Shown piece by piece: positions 26,338 through 37,278 of a stretch of DNA of 64,000 nucleotides; positions within the stretch are counted from its first letter, which is position 1; every line of letters begins with the position of its first letter. Location: assembly GCA_009763385.1 (NCBI GenBank), contig CM019822.1:12882700-12946699 (forward strand). The letters are read 5' to 3'. The DNA is from Coix lacryma-jobi var. lacryma-jobi (Eukaryota > Streptophyta > Magnoliopsida > Poales > Poaceae). A program made the translations under genes and the position numbers. A model generated the notes under the pieces. That model was not told the origin of the DNA, did no database searches, and was given only the letters and a program-made list of their open reading frames with translations.

Positions 26338-27040
26338 TTATAAAAACTGTGGATATACTTCCTTTAGATAGTCTTCCGTTTCCCAAGTGGCATCTCGGTC
26401 GTCTTGCTCACTCCAGGATACTTTATATTGCTTCACGACCTTTCCGCGAGTCACTCTTCTTTCTCATCGAGTACTCGATATGGCTTCACGGAGTAAGTAA
26501 GGTCGGATTGCAACTTGATATTGGCCGGTTGTACTTCCTCTTCTGGAACTCGAAGACATTTCTTTAATTGTGACACATGGAATACAGGGAATATAGCCTT
26601 CAAATGTTCAGGTAACTGTAGTTGATAAGCCACTTTTCCCCTCCTTTCCATTATCCTGTAGGGTCCCACAAACCTTGCGCTAATTTTCTTTTCACGCCAA
26701 AACGTTTAACTCCTTTTATGTATACTTCCTCTACTTCATTCTACTACTTTGAATTCAAGCGGTCTTCTTCGCTTATCGGCATAGTCTTCTTCGAGACTGT
26801 GCCGCTGCGATATGTTGTGACATTCTAACTTGTTCTTCTGCTTCTTTGACAAAATCATCCATAGTAACGACGTTCTCCTGGTTCAACCCAACTTACTGGT
26901 GTTCTGCATCTTCTGCCATACAGAGCTTCAAAAGGTGCCATCTGAATGCTTTCTTGATAACTATTGTTGTAAGCAAATTCTGCTAATGGCAACCACTTCT
27001 CCCAAGATCCCTTTGCTGAAATTACACAGGCTCTTAACAT
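26338..27040 (-). pseudogene. Gypsy B integrase C-terminal half and chromodomain
   Basis: 27,040-26,855 encodes the end of the integrase core (WLPLAEFAYNNSYQ...PFEALYGRRCRTP, typical of Gypsy integrase). 26,669-26,451 gives the GPYRI...YQLQLP...FPVFHVSQLKKC segment. After a frameshift near 26,451, the frame to the stop at 26,338 encodes a chromodomain-like end (KVVKQYKVSWSEQ, then DATWETEDYLK and QFL). The W...ATWE pattern is the chromodomain hallmark. In this lineage the chromodomain is thought to steer integration to chromatin with methylated H3. Frameshifts break the product. Confidence 0.85.
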
Positions 27041-27180
27041 ATCCTCTAAAATCTGATTTACCCTTTCCGTTTGCCCTGATGTCTGAGGATGGTAAGCTGA
27101 GCTATGGATTAACTTAGTGCCTAACTCTTTTTGCAGTTTCTCCCAGAATGGTGCAGTAAACTGCGTTCCACGATCCGAAA

Positions 27181-27868
27181 CTATGACCTTGGGTATACCA
27201 TGTAATCGTACAATCTGATTGACATAGATCTCTGCATAGTCCGGTGCTCGATAACAGGTTTAACTGGTATGAAATGAGCGGTCTTGGTGAGACGATCTAC
27301 AATTACCCAAATCGAATCATTTCCCTTCTGAGTGGTAGGCAAACCGGTGATAAAATCCATACTCACTTCTTCCCACTTCCATTCAGGTATTGATAAAGGT
27401 TGAAGTGTTCCGGCTGGCTTCAGGTGAATAGCCTTCACCCGACAACACGTGTCGCATCTGGCTACATATGCGGCAATTTCCTTCTTCATTTTGGTCCACC
27501 AAAATCTTGGACGCAAATCTTGATACATCTTAGTGCTCCCGGGATGGATAGACAATTTAGAAAGATGAGCCTCGTCCATAATCTGATTTTTAGTTCCCTA
27601 TCTTGGGTACCACTAGGCGATTATCAAACCATAACACTCCCTTATCATCAACTCGGAAATGTTTTACGGGTTCAGTGGCAGCCCTTAGCTTTTCTTTGAT
27701 ATAATAGATTCCCTTGTCTGTTTTCTGCCCTTCTAGAATCTGGTCAACTAAGGTGCTCTGCAGCTCGATGTGACGCAGGATCACAGGGTGTACGAGACTA
27801 AACTCGTCCTCTGGTTGTAACCTCAAGTTATTACAATGCGACTTCCGACTCAGAGCATCAGCAACCAC
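27181..27868 (-). pseudogene. Gypsy B integrase N-terminal half
   Basis: 27,868-27,590 covers the RNase H-integrase linker (VADALSRKSH...). 27,579-27,181 has the HHCC zinc finger (EAH...SIHPG...CDTC), the FWWTKM segment and the start of the catalytic core (SMDFITGLP with the first Asp, then WVIVDRLTKTAHF). A stop or frameshift near 27,590 separates the two parts and another at about 27,181 cuts the core before the second Asp. Confidence 0.85.
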
Positions 27869-28314
27869 ATTTTTTTTCCAGGGTGATAATGTATCTGCAA
27901 ATTGTAATCCTTAATCAATTCAAGCCATCTTCTCTGCCTCATATTCAACTCCGGTTGAGTGAAGATATACTTGAGACTCTTATGATCAGTGTACATATTG
28001 CAGACATTTCCTAGCAAATAGTGCCTCCAGATCTTCAGAGCGTGCACCACAGCAGCTAATTCCAAATCATGCGTAGGATAATTTATCTCATGCTTTCTCA
28101 ACTGTCGTGAAGCATAAGCAATCACTCTGCCTTCTTGCATAAGAACACACCCTAAACCAACTTTTGATGCGTCGCAGAAGACATCAAACGGCTTCTCGAT
28201 ATCTGGTTGAGCTAAGACAGGGGCAGTGGTTAACAGTTTCCGCAAGGTACAGAAAGCTGTTTCACACTTCTCTGTCCACTCAAACTTCTGATCCTTCTGA
28301 AGCAAACTTGTCAT
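27850..28314 (-). pseudogene. Gypsy B RNase H domain
   Basis: Begins in the connection domain and contains DVFCDASKVGLGCVLMQ (catalytic Asp), IAYASRQLRKHE, NYPTHDLELAAVVHALK (catalytic Glu) and NMYTDHKSLKYIF (catalytic Asp), ending in HYHPGKK. It overlaps the reverse transcriptase ORF in another frame, so a frameshift near 28,300 separates RT and RNase H. Confidence 0.85.
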
Positions 28315-29053
28315 GGGCTTGGCAATTTTGGGAGAAATCTGGAATGAAACGACGGTAATACCCTGCTAAACCGAGAAAACTCCGAATCTCCCCAACTGAA
28401 GTTGGAGCTTCCCAGTCCATTACTTCTTGTACTTTGCTAGGGTCCACAGAGATTCCTTCCTCCGACAGGATGTGACCAAGGAATTGTACTTGCTTCATCC
28501 AAAATTCACATTTGCTAAACTTAGCATAAAGTTTATGCTCTCGTAGCCTTGTCAAAACGATCCTCAAATGTTCTGCATGGTCGTCCGGGTTCTCCGAATA
28601 AACCAAAATGTCATCAATGAATACCACTACAAACTTATCTAGTTCTGGCATGAATACCGAGTTCATCAAACTCATAAAGTAAGCCGGAGCATTTGTCAAT
28701 CCAAAAGACATGACTAAATACTCGTATAGGCCATATCTGGTGGAAAAAGCAGTCTTTGGAATATCTTGTGGTCGGATTCTAATTTGATGATAACCGGATC
28801 TCAAATCGATCTTGGAGAAAACTTTGGCTCTGGATAACTGGTCAAACAAAATATCTATCCGTGGCAACGGATATTTATTCTTAACGGTCACGGCATTAAG
28901 CGGTCGATAATCCACACACATTCTCAAGGATTTGTCCTTCTTCTTAACAAACAAGGCTGGACATCCCCACTCTGACACACTAGGTTGAATGAAACCCTTG
29001 TCCAAAAGTTCCTTAATCTGAGTCTTGAGTTCGGCTAATTCATTGGGCGGCAT
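28280..29053 (-). pseudogene. Gypsy B reverse transcriptase
   Basis: 257 codons with the standard Gypsy RT blocks in order: LLDKGFIQPSVSEWG, ALFVKKKDKSLRMCVDYRPLN, KYPLPRIDILFDQL, FSKIDLRSGYHQIRI, KTAFSTRYGLYEYLVMSFGLTNAP, the catalytic VFIDDILVYS, and FLGLAGYYRRFI. The catalytic Asp residues of FIDD are intact. It copies element RNA into cDNA. It is one of the better preserved parts of the element, in a different frame from protease and RNase H. Confidence 0.9.
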
Positions 29054-29640
29054 ACGATAAGGTCTTCTCGAGAGAGGTGTGCAGTCCCTGGTAACAACTC
29101 AATGGTAAACTCTACAGCCCGCTTGGGCGGTAAACCCGGCAACTCATCTGGAAAGACGTCTGGGAAATCCCGAACAACTGGAATTTTTGACAGGTCCTCT
29201 ATAGATAAGGTGCAAGATAGATCAACAAAATCAGCCCCTCGAGGAAGAGAGATACGTAACTTGTTGTTCCTCCTTGGATCGGTCAAGGTAAGAGTCCTAT
29301 CTGCAGTGTCTAACACTGCTTTCCACATACTCATCCAACTCATTCCTAGGACTACGTCCATACTGAGCCCTGGCAAAACTACTAAATTAGCCCCAAAATG
29401 CCCTCCGATGTCGATGGTTGCATCACGTACCATCTGCCTAGACAACACACTACTCCCCACAGAGCTTACGCGAAACCCATAATCCATTTCAGACACCTCT
29501 TGATCATGCTTTTGTGCAAATGCTTTACTCATGAACGAATGCGATGATCCAGTATCAAACAAAACGACTGCAGGATGATGATTAACAAGGCACATACCAG
29601 CAGTCACGGGCTCTCCAGCACGAGCTTCTTCAGCGGTCAT
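29035..29640 (-). pseudogene. Gypsy B aspartic protease
   Basis: Continues in frame from the gag zinc knuckle. Contains VVLFDTGSSHSFMS (active-site DTG) and GMSWM, then the linker PVVRDFPDVFPDELPGLPPKRAVEFTIELLPG that precedes RT in Gypsy polyproteins. A frameshift near 29,050 leads into RT. Confidence 0.85.
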
Positions 29641-30680
29641 GTTGTGCAGGCGTGCGGGGTAATTGGCCTGTTGCTTCTTAGGGTAGGGACAATATCTTGC
29701 GAAGTGCCCCTCTTGGTTGCAGTTGTAGCATGGTCCCCGAACTATAGGTTTATTTCCTGAAGAACTGCCTTGACCTCCACGAGCCTGAGCGGCAGCTATC
29801 TTGTATGGCTTCTGATTGCGCTGAGCTTGTGGCTGATTCCTCTTCTGTGGCGGCCTAAAACGTGCCCCGGCGCTGGTGGTCGATACTGATTTCGCTGAGC
29901 TGGTGGTCCTCTGGGTTGTGATGATCCTGATTCAAAGGTTCTCTTCCGGGCCTTGCTAGCAGCATGCTTGTTGTTATGATTCTCTTGAATCAGACAGTCA
30001 CTTAAGAAGTCATTGAAATTGGTACGAGAAGACGTACCCACTGATTTTCCCATCTTAGTGTTCAAGCCTCTCTTGAAACTAGCAATCTTCTTGGCATCTG
30101 TGTCAACGAAGTCTGGGATATAGCGAGCCAACGAGTTGAACAGATGATGATACTCTGTGATAGACCGAGTTCCTTGAGTCAGATTCATGAACTCTGCCAC
30201 TTTCATCTGGGTCAAGCCCGGCGGAATGAAATGACCTCGAACGACAGCAGCAGTAAACACTCTCCAAGTGATAGGAACATTGGCAGGATAGGTGGTACGA
30301 TGATGTCCCCACCAAATCCCGGCTGGTCCCTGCAACTGGTGTGCGGCATATTCTGCTTTAAGCTCCTCTGTGAGCCTAAGCAAACGGAACTTCTGCTCCA
30401 GAGTATGCAGCCATTCTTCTGCCTCCAACGGTTCTATAGCTTCTTGAAGATAGGCGGTTTAGTATCCAGGAAATCCTTGAAAGAACTATATGGTTCGGCT
30501 CAGGGCGTTGATGTCCCGCGCCAAGTTCTCCCTCAGCAAAGCTTCGATGTTGCGCTGACTTCCAAGAAATTGAGCAAAAAGTTGCTCAGCCGTTGGTGGT
30601 GGAGGAGGTGGTGGATTGCGGTTTTCTCTGGGGTCCTCATTTCCCCCACTACCGCCCGCTCCACTACGGGTTGTTGTCAT
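29641..30680 (-). pseudogene. Gypsy B gag
   Basis: Start ATG at 30,680, directly after a GTATGCAG acceptor-like site. The N-terminus is Gly/Pro-rich with a poly-Pro run. After a frameshift near 30,430-30,490 the capsid region follows (EAEEWLHTLEQKF, AAHQLQGPAGIWW, GTRSITEYHHLFNSLARY), then a basic linker and one zinc knuckle at 29,689-29,730 (CYNCNQEGHFARYC). The frame continues into protease, so gag and protease would be one polyprotein in the parent. Confidence 0.85.
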
Positions 30681-31019
30681 CTGCATACACGACAATAAGT
30701 GACCATTAGGCGAAGTTGCAACATTGTAGAGAACAATAAATCATACCCACTGGAATTATTCGGAAACAAATTCACCAAACAATTACAGAGGTATAATAAA
30801 TTTCGATCCACATCGCATCAACACATAATAAGATCGCTTAACACATCATGCAATAGATAACATAACATCCATAGTCTTGCCCAAACATATGGGACTTTTC
30901 AAGGTCTTACACCACATCACCTAGGTCCATACTCATGCTTACATCCAGCCCATAACAACAAAAGATCGGGCGTGCCAACATACGCAAAAGATCTCTAGGT
31001 GCTAAGCATACGATCTAGA
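30681..31019 (-). other. ORF0-gag spacer, intron-like
   Basis: About 340 bases without an ORF. On the minus strand it is T-rich and ends TATTGTCGTGTATGCAG immediately before the gag ATG, a good 3' splice site. It may be the tail of an intron that joins the leader to gag and skips ORF0. Confidence 0.5.
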
Positions 31020-32038
31020 CTACTCTCTAGCGATCTCACCAACGTCACCGTCCTCACTAGACATATCTGAAGAACTACTAGAAGAACTACTCGGCTCCGG
31101 ATCCTCCTGGGGAAAGATGGGGTTCCTCTCATTCTCCCTACGGTGGATCTCCTCGTGCAGACGATCGTTGTAGTCCTCCAAGTGATGGAGTTGGAGCTCC
31201 AGGTCTCCCACTCGCAACCTCAGCAACCTGTTCTCCTCTGAAACACGAATGCCCTCAACACAAACTCCTCGAAGCGCCTCCTCAGTCTCCCTCATGACCG
31301 AGGCCAAGAAAGTAGTCGACCCCTGCTGAATGGCAAGCTGATGAGCAGTCTCCTGCTCCCTCTGAAGCGCCTGGTCTCTCTCTACTGTCAACTGAGCTAG
31401 CTGTGTAGTGAGGAGGTCTATCTCTGTAGTATGCTCCTGCTGACGGCGATGCTGCGCTGCAATCTCCTCGCTAAGAACATGGTCCAACTGCTCATAGCTG
31501 CGGGATAAGCAGCCATAAGTAGCCATCAGAGCAGCCATAGCACTCCCTGCTGGTCCAGCACAATGCTCCCTCTCAAGAGAGCTAGCCTCAAGTACGGTAG
31601 CGCCTGGCTGACGCCACACTGCCTGGTAAGGGTCTGTCGTCGAGAAAATACTAGCAGTAGCCTGGGCAACCACCTCCGGATGGTCCTCCATGATGTCCCG
31701 AAGAGCGGTATAAGCAACCTGGTTGGCTGCATCCCAGGGGTCCTCCCCTGCAAGGCAAACACCCGACGGCACCAGACGTGATCCTGGTCCTCACGGCTAG
31801 GCACGTCGACCTCCACCGTGTACACGTGGCGATCCTCTGACAACTGCACACGGTGCCAGTCGTACTGTGGCTCCTGGCCCTCCTGATATCCCACCAGGTG
31901 CAGAACTCTCCAAAGAATAGTGGGCATCCCAAACTCCTCTAGAAAGTCCTCTGATCCCTCATCAGTCCATGGCCCCAGCATGTAGTTAGGCCTCTTGCCT
32001 CCCGTGGACTTGCGAGCAGTGCGCTTGGTGCGTGCCAT
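31020..32038 (-). pseudogene. ORF0 of Gypsy B with histone H3-tail-like N-terminus, one frameshift
   Basis: Starts at the ATG at 32,038 (plus-strand CAT 32,036-32,038), just after a CTTCTTACAG acceptor-like site. After Met the first 16 residues are ARTKRTARKSTGGKRP, against ARTKQTARKSTGGKAP in histone H3: 14 of 16 identical, with K4, R8, K9, S10, T11 and K14 kept. No histone fold follows. Next is a domain I do not recognise (SEDFLEEFGMPTILWRVLHL...EVDVPSRED). A one-base frameshift near 31,760-31,790 leads into DPWDAANQVAYTALRDIMEDHPE, then about 120 residues of heptad-like coiled coil, and a Ser run with an acidic end (SSSSSSSSDMSSEDGDVGE). It has the position and size of the ORF0 reported for RIRE3/RIRE8-type elements; its function is unknown. 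The frameshift makes this copy a pseudogene unless it is corrected at the RNA level. Confidence 0.75.
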
Positions 32039-32818
32039 CTGTAAGAAGTTTATCCACACAGTTTTTAATTAGTTGAAAACAACTTTTATTAGAAAAACGG
32101 GACGGAAACCATAAGGAAGGAAGTAAGATTAATGCAAAGTTGTATGATCATGATGCATGAGCGTAACATACGTCCTCACTGCCTTAACAATCTATCGGCT
32201 AGACGGTGGCATACACGTTCACTCATAGCGTTAACTATACGTACTACACGTTCGCAAGTTAGCGTACCTGCAGAAGAAACCATTTCAGCCCTTCCCACAG
32301 TATGAATATCATGCACTGCGAAAATTTAAATCTAATACTCTCTTAGGTGTACACCCGGTATACACGTAAGCAGTATATGCACCCATCATAAATTATTACT
32401 CCCACAATCAATACTTTCACATATACTTGTGTGGAACAGGTATACGCGTCAGTATCATATAAGCACTTTCCCTAGATTGGCGGTTGTCCAATCATGCTCT
32501 CACAACTCTCATTACCTTTAGCGTAGAGGCAATTGATCCATACATTACTATTCCGAGGAATAGCATCCATACAATTTCACCCTTGCCGTATGGACGACAG
32601 AATAAACAGAAAATAAGTATGATGCACGACCCCAAAGTTAGTACTTAAATAGCCACCTAAGTTCCTGTTGGGCATAAGGACTTGATCAATGGCACACCTT
32701 ACTCTTGGTCAAAAAGGTTTTGCAAATCCTAATATAGCTATAAGTTCTTGTCAAATAGGAAATTTTTAATTGAAAATACGGTTTTTCAAATACACTTGTG
32801 AACAGTAACGCTAACCAC
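32039..32818 (-). promoter_or_regulatory. 5' leader of Gypsy B with possible intron
   Basis: No ORF with family motifs. A donor-like CAG|GTACGC lies at about 32,268/32,267 and the acceptor CTTCTTACAG|ATG at 32,039/32,038, giving a possible ~229-base intron ending at the ORF0 start. An in-frame ATG at 32,059 would add seven residues if the leader is unspliced. Confidence 0.4.
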
Positions 32819-32830
32819 GCTCCGATGCCA
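32819..32830 (-). other. Primer binding site of Gypsy B
   Basis: The minus strand reads TGGCATCGGAGC, two changes from the tRNA-iMet complement TGGTATCAGAGC, two bases from the LTR end at 32,833. Confidence 0.7.
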
Positions 32831-32832
32831 GC

Positions 32833-35800
32833 TGTAACAGAACCGACCAATTTGCACCAGATTAAGCACCGAATCGCTGCTTTCACAGAGATTACAAGTA
32901 CTTAAGCTCGTACAAACCCGGTAGTCCGGAAATCTCGAAGGATTTCAAGTCATTCAACTTTAACCAAGATCGTAATAGATTAGCGTACATGCCCACAAGG
33001 TACATTCAGTTCGCACATAGTTCAAATACATCGGAGTTCGATAGTTATTACAAACCATAGTTTGAATTCAAGCGGAAGCAACATAGTTTTGAAACACAAG
33101 TCCTTAGTTCACAATACGGTGCCATATGCCTGATCTGTCCACAAAAGCATCAGGAAAGATAAGGATTGACCATGCCCATGGTCTAGTCACTGCCCTCGAC
33201 GGGATACAGACAGTTCTCGCAGTAGCCGAAGAAACATTGCCCATCTGCAACAACAAGGGATAGCACCCTGAGTACGAGAAGGTACTCAGCTAGACTTACC
33301 CGTCATAAACCAGAAATAATTGACACCAAGGATTATGCAAGGCTGTATCTGGGGTTGGCCACACTTACCTTTTGCTTAAAAGCATTTTATTATTAAATAA
33401 TCCTCATTCGAGCATTAGCAGTCACTTTTATGTAATCAGCCTGATTATCTAGATTTGCACCTGATCTAGAGCAAACACTTGACTACTTATTCAAGCAAGA
33501 GTGACTATTTCATCAATAGCCTTTCAGATTCACCAACCAACCATCATTAATTCCATATATTACTACGGTAACACATGCTCAGTCAAGTTACTCACTAACC
33601 AGGAGCGATGGCGATTATAATCGATTCCTACCAGCTGGGGACAAAATGTCGCACACTCGCCCGACACGCCCTGCCAGGCGGCCGTTGGCGACCACTCAGG
33701 AGGTTCGAGAACCCAAATCGCGGGACGGCCATGGACCCTTCTACACCGAGGGTTATCTCAATGCCAGGTCGCTCAAGCTATTACTGCCCACGGTCATGCC
33801 AGGTCGATCAGGCCCTGCCTGCCCTCGGACCATGCCAGGTCGATCAGAATAGTTGCCCACGGTACATATAAGGCCCTGGGTGTTAGGCGTCAACGTCTCC
33901 GTCACCGGCTCGAAACACCTTACTTCGGCTTCACGGGAGGTACCCGCACCTGCTCCGTTAAGTGATTGACGCGTTCAAAATGACTGAGGTGTGCCTTCGT
34001 CGGGTCCTAATCGACACAGACGGGAGACTACTAGCACACAGAACCCATGTCCTGCTGCTCCTACATCCCGCCCGGTCTCAGATTAATTAACACATGGTTC
34101 TCTCCATGATAGCACCAGGCTAAACATGTTTAGTATCCACCTATATGCGGGGACAGGAAATCACCCGACTTTTACCGGTCTAAGCAGGGCTAAGCATATA
34201 ATCGAGCCTAGACCTAACAGGGATCACAAGATAATATTTGCAGGTGGACAAGGATAATTAATCAATGCAGCAACGGTATCACACAACTCCTATGACCTAA
34301 TGCAACAATCATATCAGGTTAACTTGTAAACGGTAATTTGCAAACCGTAGGAGAAAAATGCTCCGGGGCTTGCCTCGCTCGAAGTCGGCGGGGCGGTGAT
34401 CACGGCACTCCGGCAGGTCCTCAGCGTCTCCTTCCGGGATCCCCTCCTCGGTTGTCTCCTCCTGACGCTGCTCCTCCGGCGTGTCTTGGGCTTCCACTAC
34501 CGACCCTGCATGATGCGGTACATGAATGAATAACCTGAATGCACATGGAATGCACGGTGATGTAACATGGAGTAACAACTCGGAAGATAAGCACATGTCA
34601 TCTACTGCTACTCACTTATTTAATTTAACATACTACTTACTAAGTCTTGTTGTCACCACATCAAAGTTGCTTAACGGGTTTATTACCCTCTAATCATTTG
34701 TAGAATTAAATCTAGTTAGTTAGGCCTATAACAGTAACCTATCCTAGACAGCTTCACAAAAAACTATAAAAAAATTACTGGAGATTAATAGTACTTAATC
34801 TAACCCTCTGTCCAAATTTCATCCCATTTGGACCTAGACTCTATCCCCTATGAAAAAGACAAATTCTATCATGAAAGGTGCTTGAACTACACACCCTAGC
34901 AACAAGTGTCAAACAACAGATTTCTTGTTTTTCTACTGAACTTCCTAGCATAAGAGCAATGTGCTTAAATTCTCAGGTTCATATTCCTCATATTTTAATT
35001 ACTACAAAATAAACAAGAAAACAGCATTTAACCATTTTAATTACTACTGCTAAACTATTTCACAAAGCAACCTCATCTTATATTTTTCTCTGAAACTACT
35101 CATCCATACAAGCCTAACAAAACTGGAATCACATTTTTCCGACCCATACATAATTAGTTATGCATTTTCCAAGTTATTAGCACTTTTCTAATTTAAATAA
35201 ATCTACACATAAAAGTATTACCAACAATGCGTTTAACATACTTCACAGGTAGATCTAATCATGCTTAACACAACAAATTTGTTTCACAGGATTTGGACTT
35301 AAAATGAGCCTTGCACGAATTTTTGAAGCCTTTACATGAATTCTGCAAAACACACTAAAAAGGAAAACTCAATCCTATACGCTACAGATTTCGGCCGAGG
35401 CCCGAGACACGGCTTCGGCACACCTGGTGCGACTCGCCCGAGGCTCAGACGAACTTTACCGATTCGCCCGAGGCTTCGACACATATTTCCGATTCGCCCG
35501 AGGCACACTGGCAGCCGAGGCTAACCTATTCAGCTGAGGCTACTGACTCAACCGAGACTAACTGACTTGGCTCGACTCGACCGAGGCTTACTGACTTGGC
35601 TCGACTCGACCGAGGCTTACACAACCGACCCGATCGAGGCTCGAGGCGAAGGCTCGGTTCATCCGACTTACCGAGGCCTACGGCAACCAGGCTCTTCCCT
35701 TTTCTGCCAGTCGGGGCCCGCTGGTCAGGGCGACCAAGCTTCCGAGGCCAGGCTCGGCACGTTACCGCGCGAGGCCAGGCTCGGCAGTCAACAGCGGAGT

Positions 35801-37278
35801 TTGGCGCCGTGGTCGTTGACCGGCCCTAGCTCGTCGACGGCGACACTTCTGGCGACACGGAGACCATCATTCGGTGCGGGTTTACGAGACGAACACGACC
35901 GACTAACTTGCTGAGCCAGAGGGATACCGGAGCAAGCTCGACGGCGGCCATGGCGGAGCGACGGCTCTGCGACTCGGCGGCGGCGGAACTCTCCCGGCGG
36001 CTTGCGACTCGGCAAGGCTAGCACTAGCCCACGCAAGACCTAAGCAACCTATTGGAGCAACTCCCAGGCTTCGGCATCCCCGGCATTGCCCGGCGCGATG
36101 CACGGCGGCGGTCCATGACGGACACAGCGCGACTGGCCCGTGGTCCGGCGAGCTCAGGGTGCGAGAGGGGTCTCCATTTGACTCTAAGCTACTACGGCGG
36201 TAGAGAAACTAGAACATGGCTCGGTTTGGGATGGCTTGGCCGGAGATGACCGGTCCACGTGAAGGTCACGGTGGCGGCCATGGCGGAAGCTTGCGGATGG
36301 CTGGTCCGTCTGTTCCGGCTAGAGAGAGAGAGAGGTGAAACCAACCTTTGCCGGAGAAAAGGAGGTCAGGCGGGAGAAACTGGCGGCGGAGAAATCGAGG
36401 GGCGCGGAGGAGCGGTGGAGCGAGTAATCGCTCGCCGAGGTTCGGCGGGCGGCGGCGGAAATGGCGGCGGCGCTTCGCTCTGTGAAGGTGGGTGGAGTGG
36501 AGTGGAGTGGACTTTCTGGCTTGCAAGCTCAAGGCGGACAAGACGAAAGGAACAAGTGCCTGAGCGTATTGCACCTGGCCAGTTCCCCTCGGGGGAACTC
36601 CCGACCGGACGCGGCGGCGTCAGGCGTCGAGCTCCACGCGGCGGGCATGCATCGAGCTCCTGGGCGTCGTGGCGAGCTTGCAGAGAGCGAGGGGGTGACA
36701 TGGCGCACGCGGCGCAAAACCGCGGGCGGCGATGCCGGTGGTTTTGCCGGCAGCGAGGCGGTCTCGCGGCGGGCGGCAGGCTCGGTCGGCGCGGAGGGAG
36801 CGGCGCGCGCGCGGGGAAGGAGAGAGGGACTGACCGGTGGGGTCCACGGTCAAGATTAAGCTAAAGAGGTTTTGTTTCCAACTTTGATGCTCTATAACTT
36901 CTAAACTAGACCGAACTAGGAAAAGGTCCCAACAGCAAAGTTGCTTAGAATTATATAAGGAACAAATCATCCTTAAGGCTCCAGTCCAAATTCTGTTGTT
37001 TAAAAGAAATTTAGTGCTAAACCGTTTTTCTAATGCAAGAAATCCTAACTAAAAAGCTTTTTCTGAGAAAGTGCTTTAAAGCAAAGTTGTTCCCTCCTCA
37101 AGATCTACAACTTTGTTATAAGGCACTTGGTCAGAAACAGAAAGCATAACAAGGTTACACTAGAGACCAAACAAGGACTTAAGCATTCAACAAACACATG
37201 CACATGAAATGATGAGATGCTATGCTTATGCCATGCCAAATTATGCATTTAAGGATTGCTTAACACCGGGGTGTTACA
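32833..37278 (-). repeat. 5' LTR of Gypsy B
   Basis: 4,446 bp, same length as the 3' LTR. Contains the same CpG-rich block (35,390-35,800) and the inverted repeat at 37,082-37,115. ORFs at 35,567-36,970 are the counterparts of those at 24,574-25,993 with different indels, so they are not maintained coding regions. Confidence 0.88.

Larger units (their letters stand above)
21838..37278 (-). mobile_element. Gypsy B: Tekay/Del-type chromovirus with upstream ORF0
   Basis: TSD ATTCC (21,833-21,837; 37,279-37,283). LTRs 21,838-26,283 and 32,833-37,278 are each 4,446 bp and end in a perfect 7-bp inverted repeat TGTAACA/TGTTACA. The internal region reads on the minus strand: PBS, leader, ORF0, intron-like gap, gag, protease, reverse transcriptase, RNase H, integrase, chromodomain, PPT. 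The C-terminal chromodomain and the tRNA-iMet-type PBS point to the Tekay/Del chromovirus lineage. An ORF0 upstream of gag is, from memory, a known trait of the rice elements RIRE3 and RIRE8. Several frameshifts and stops make this copy inactive for pol, but equal LTR lengths suggest it is not old. Confidence 0.9.

Noticed and set aside
31526..32059. A histone H3 gene on the minus strand
   Set aside because: Only the first ~16 residues match H3. No histone fold follows, and it lies between an LTR and gag in a retrotransposon.
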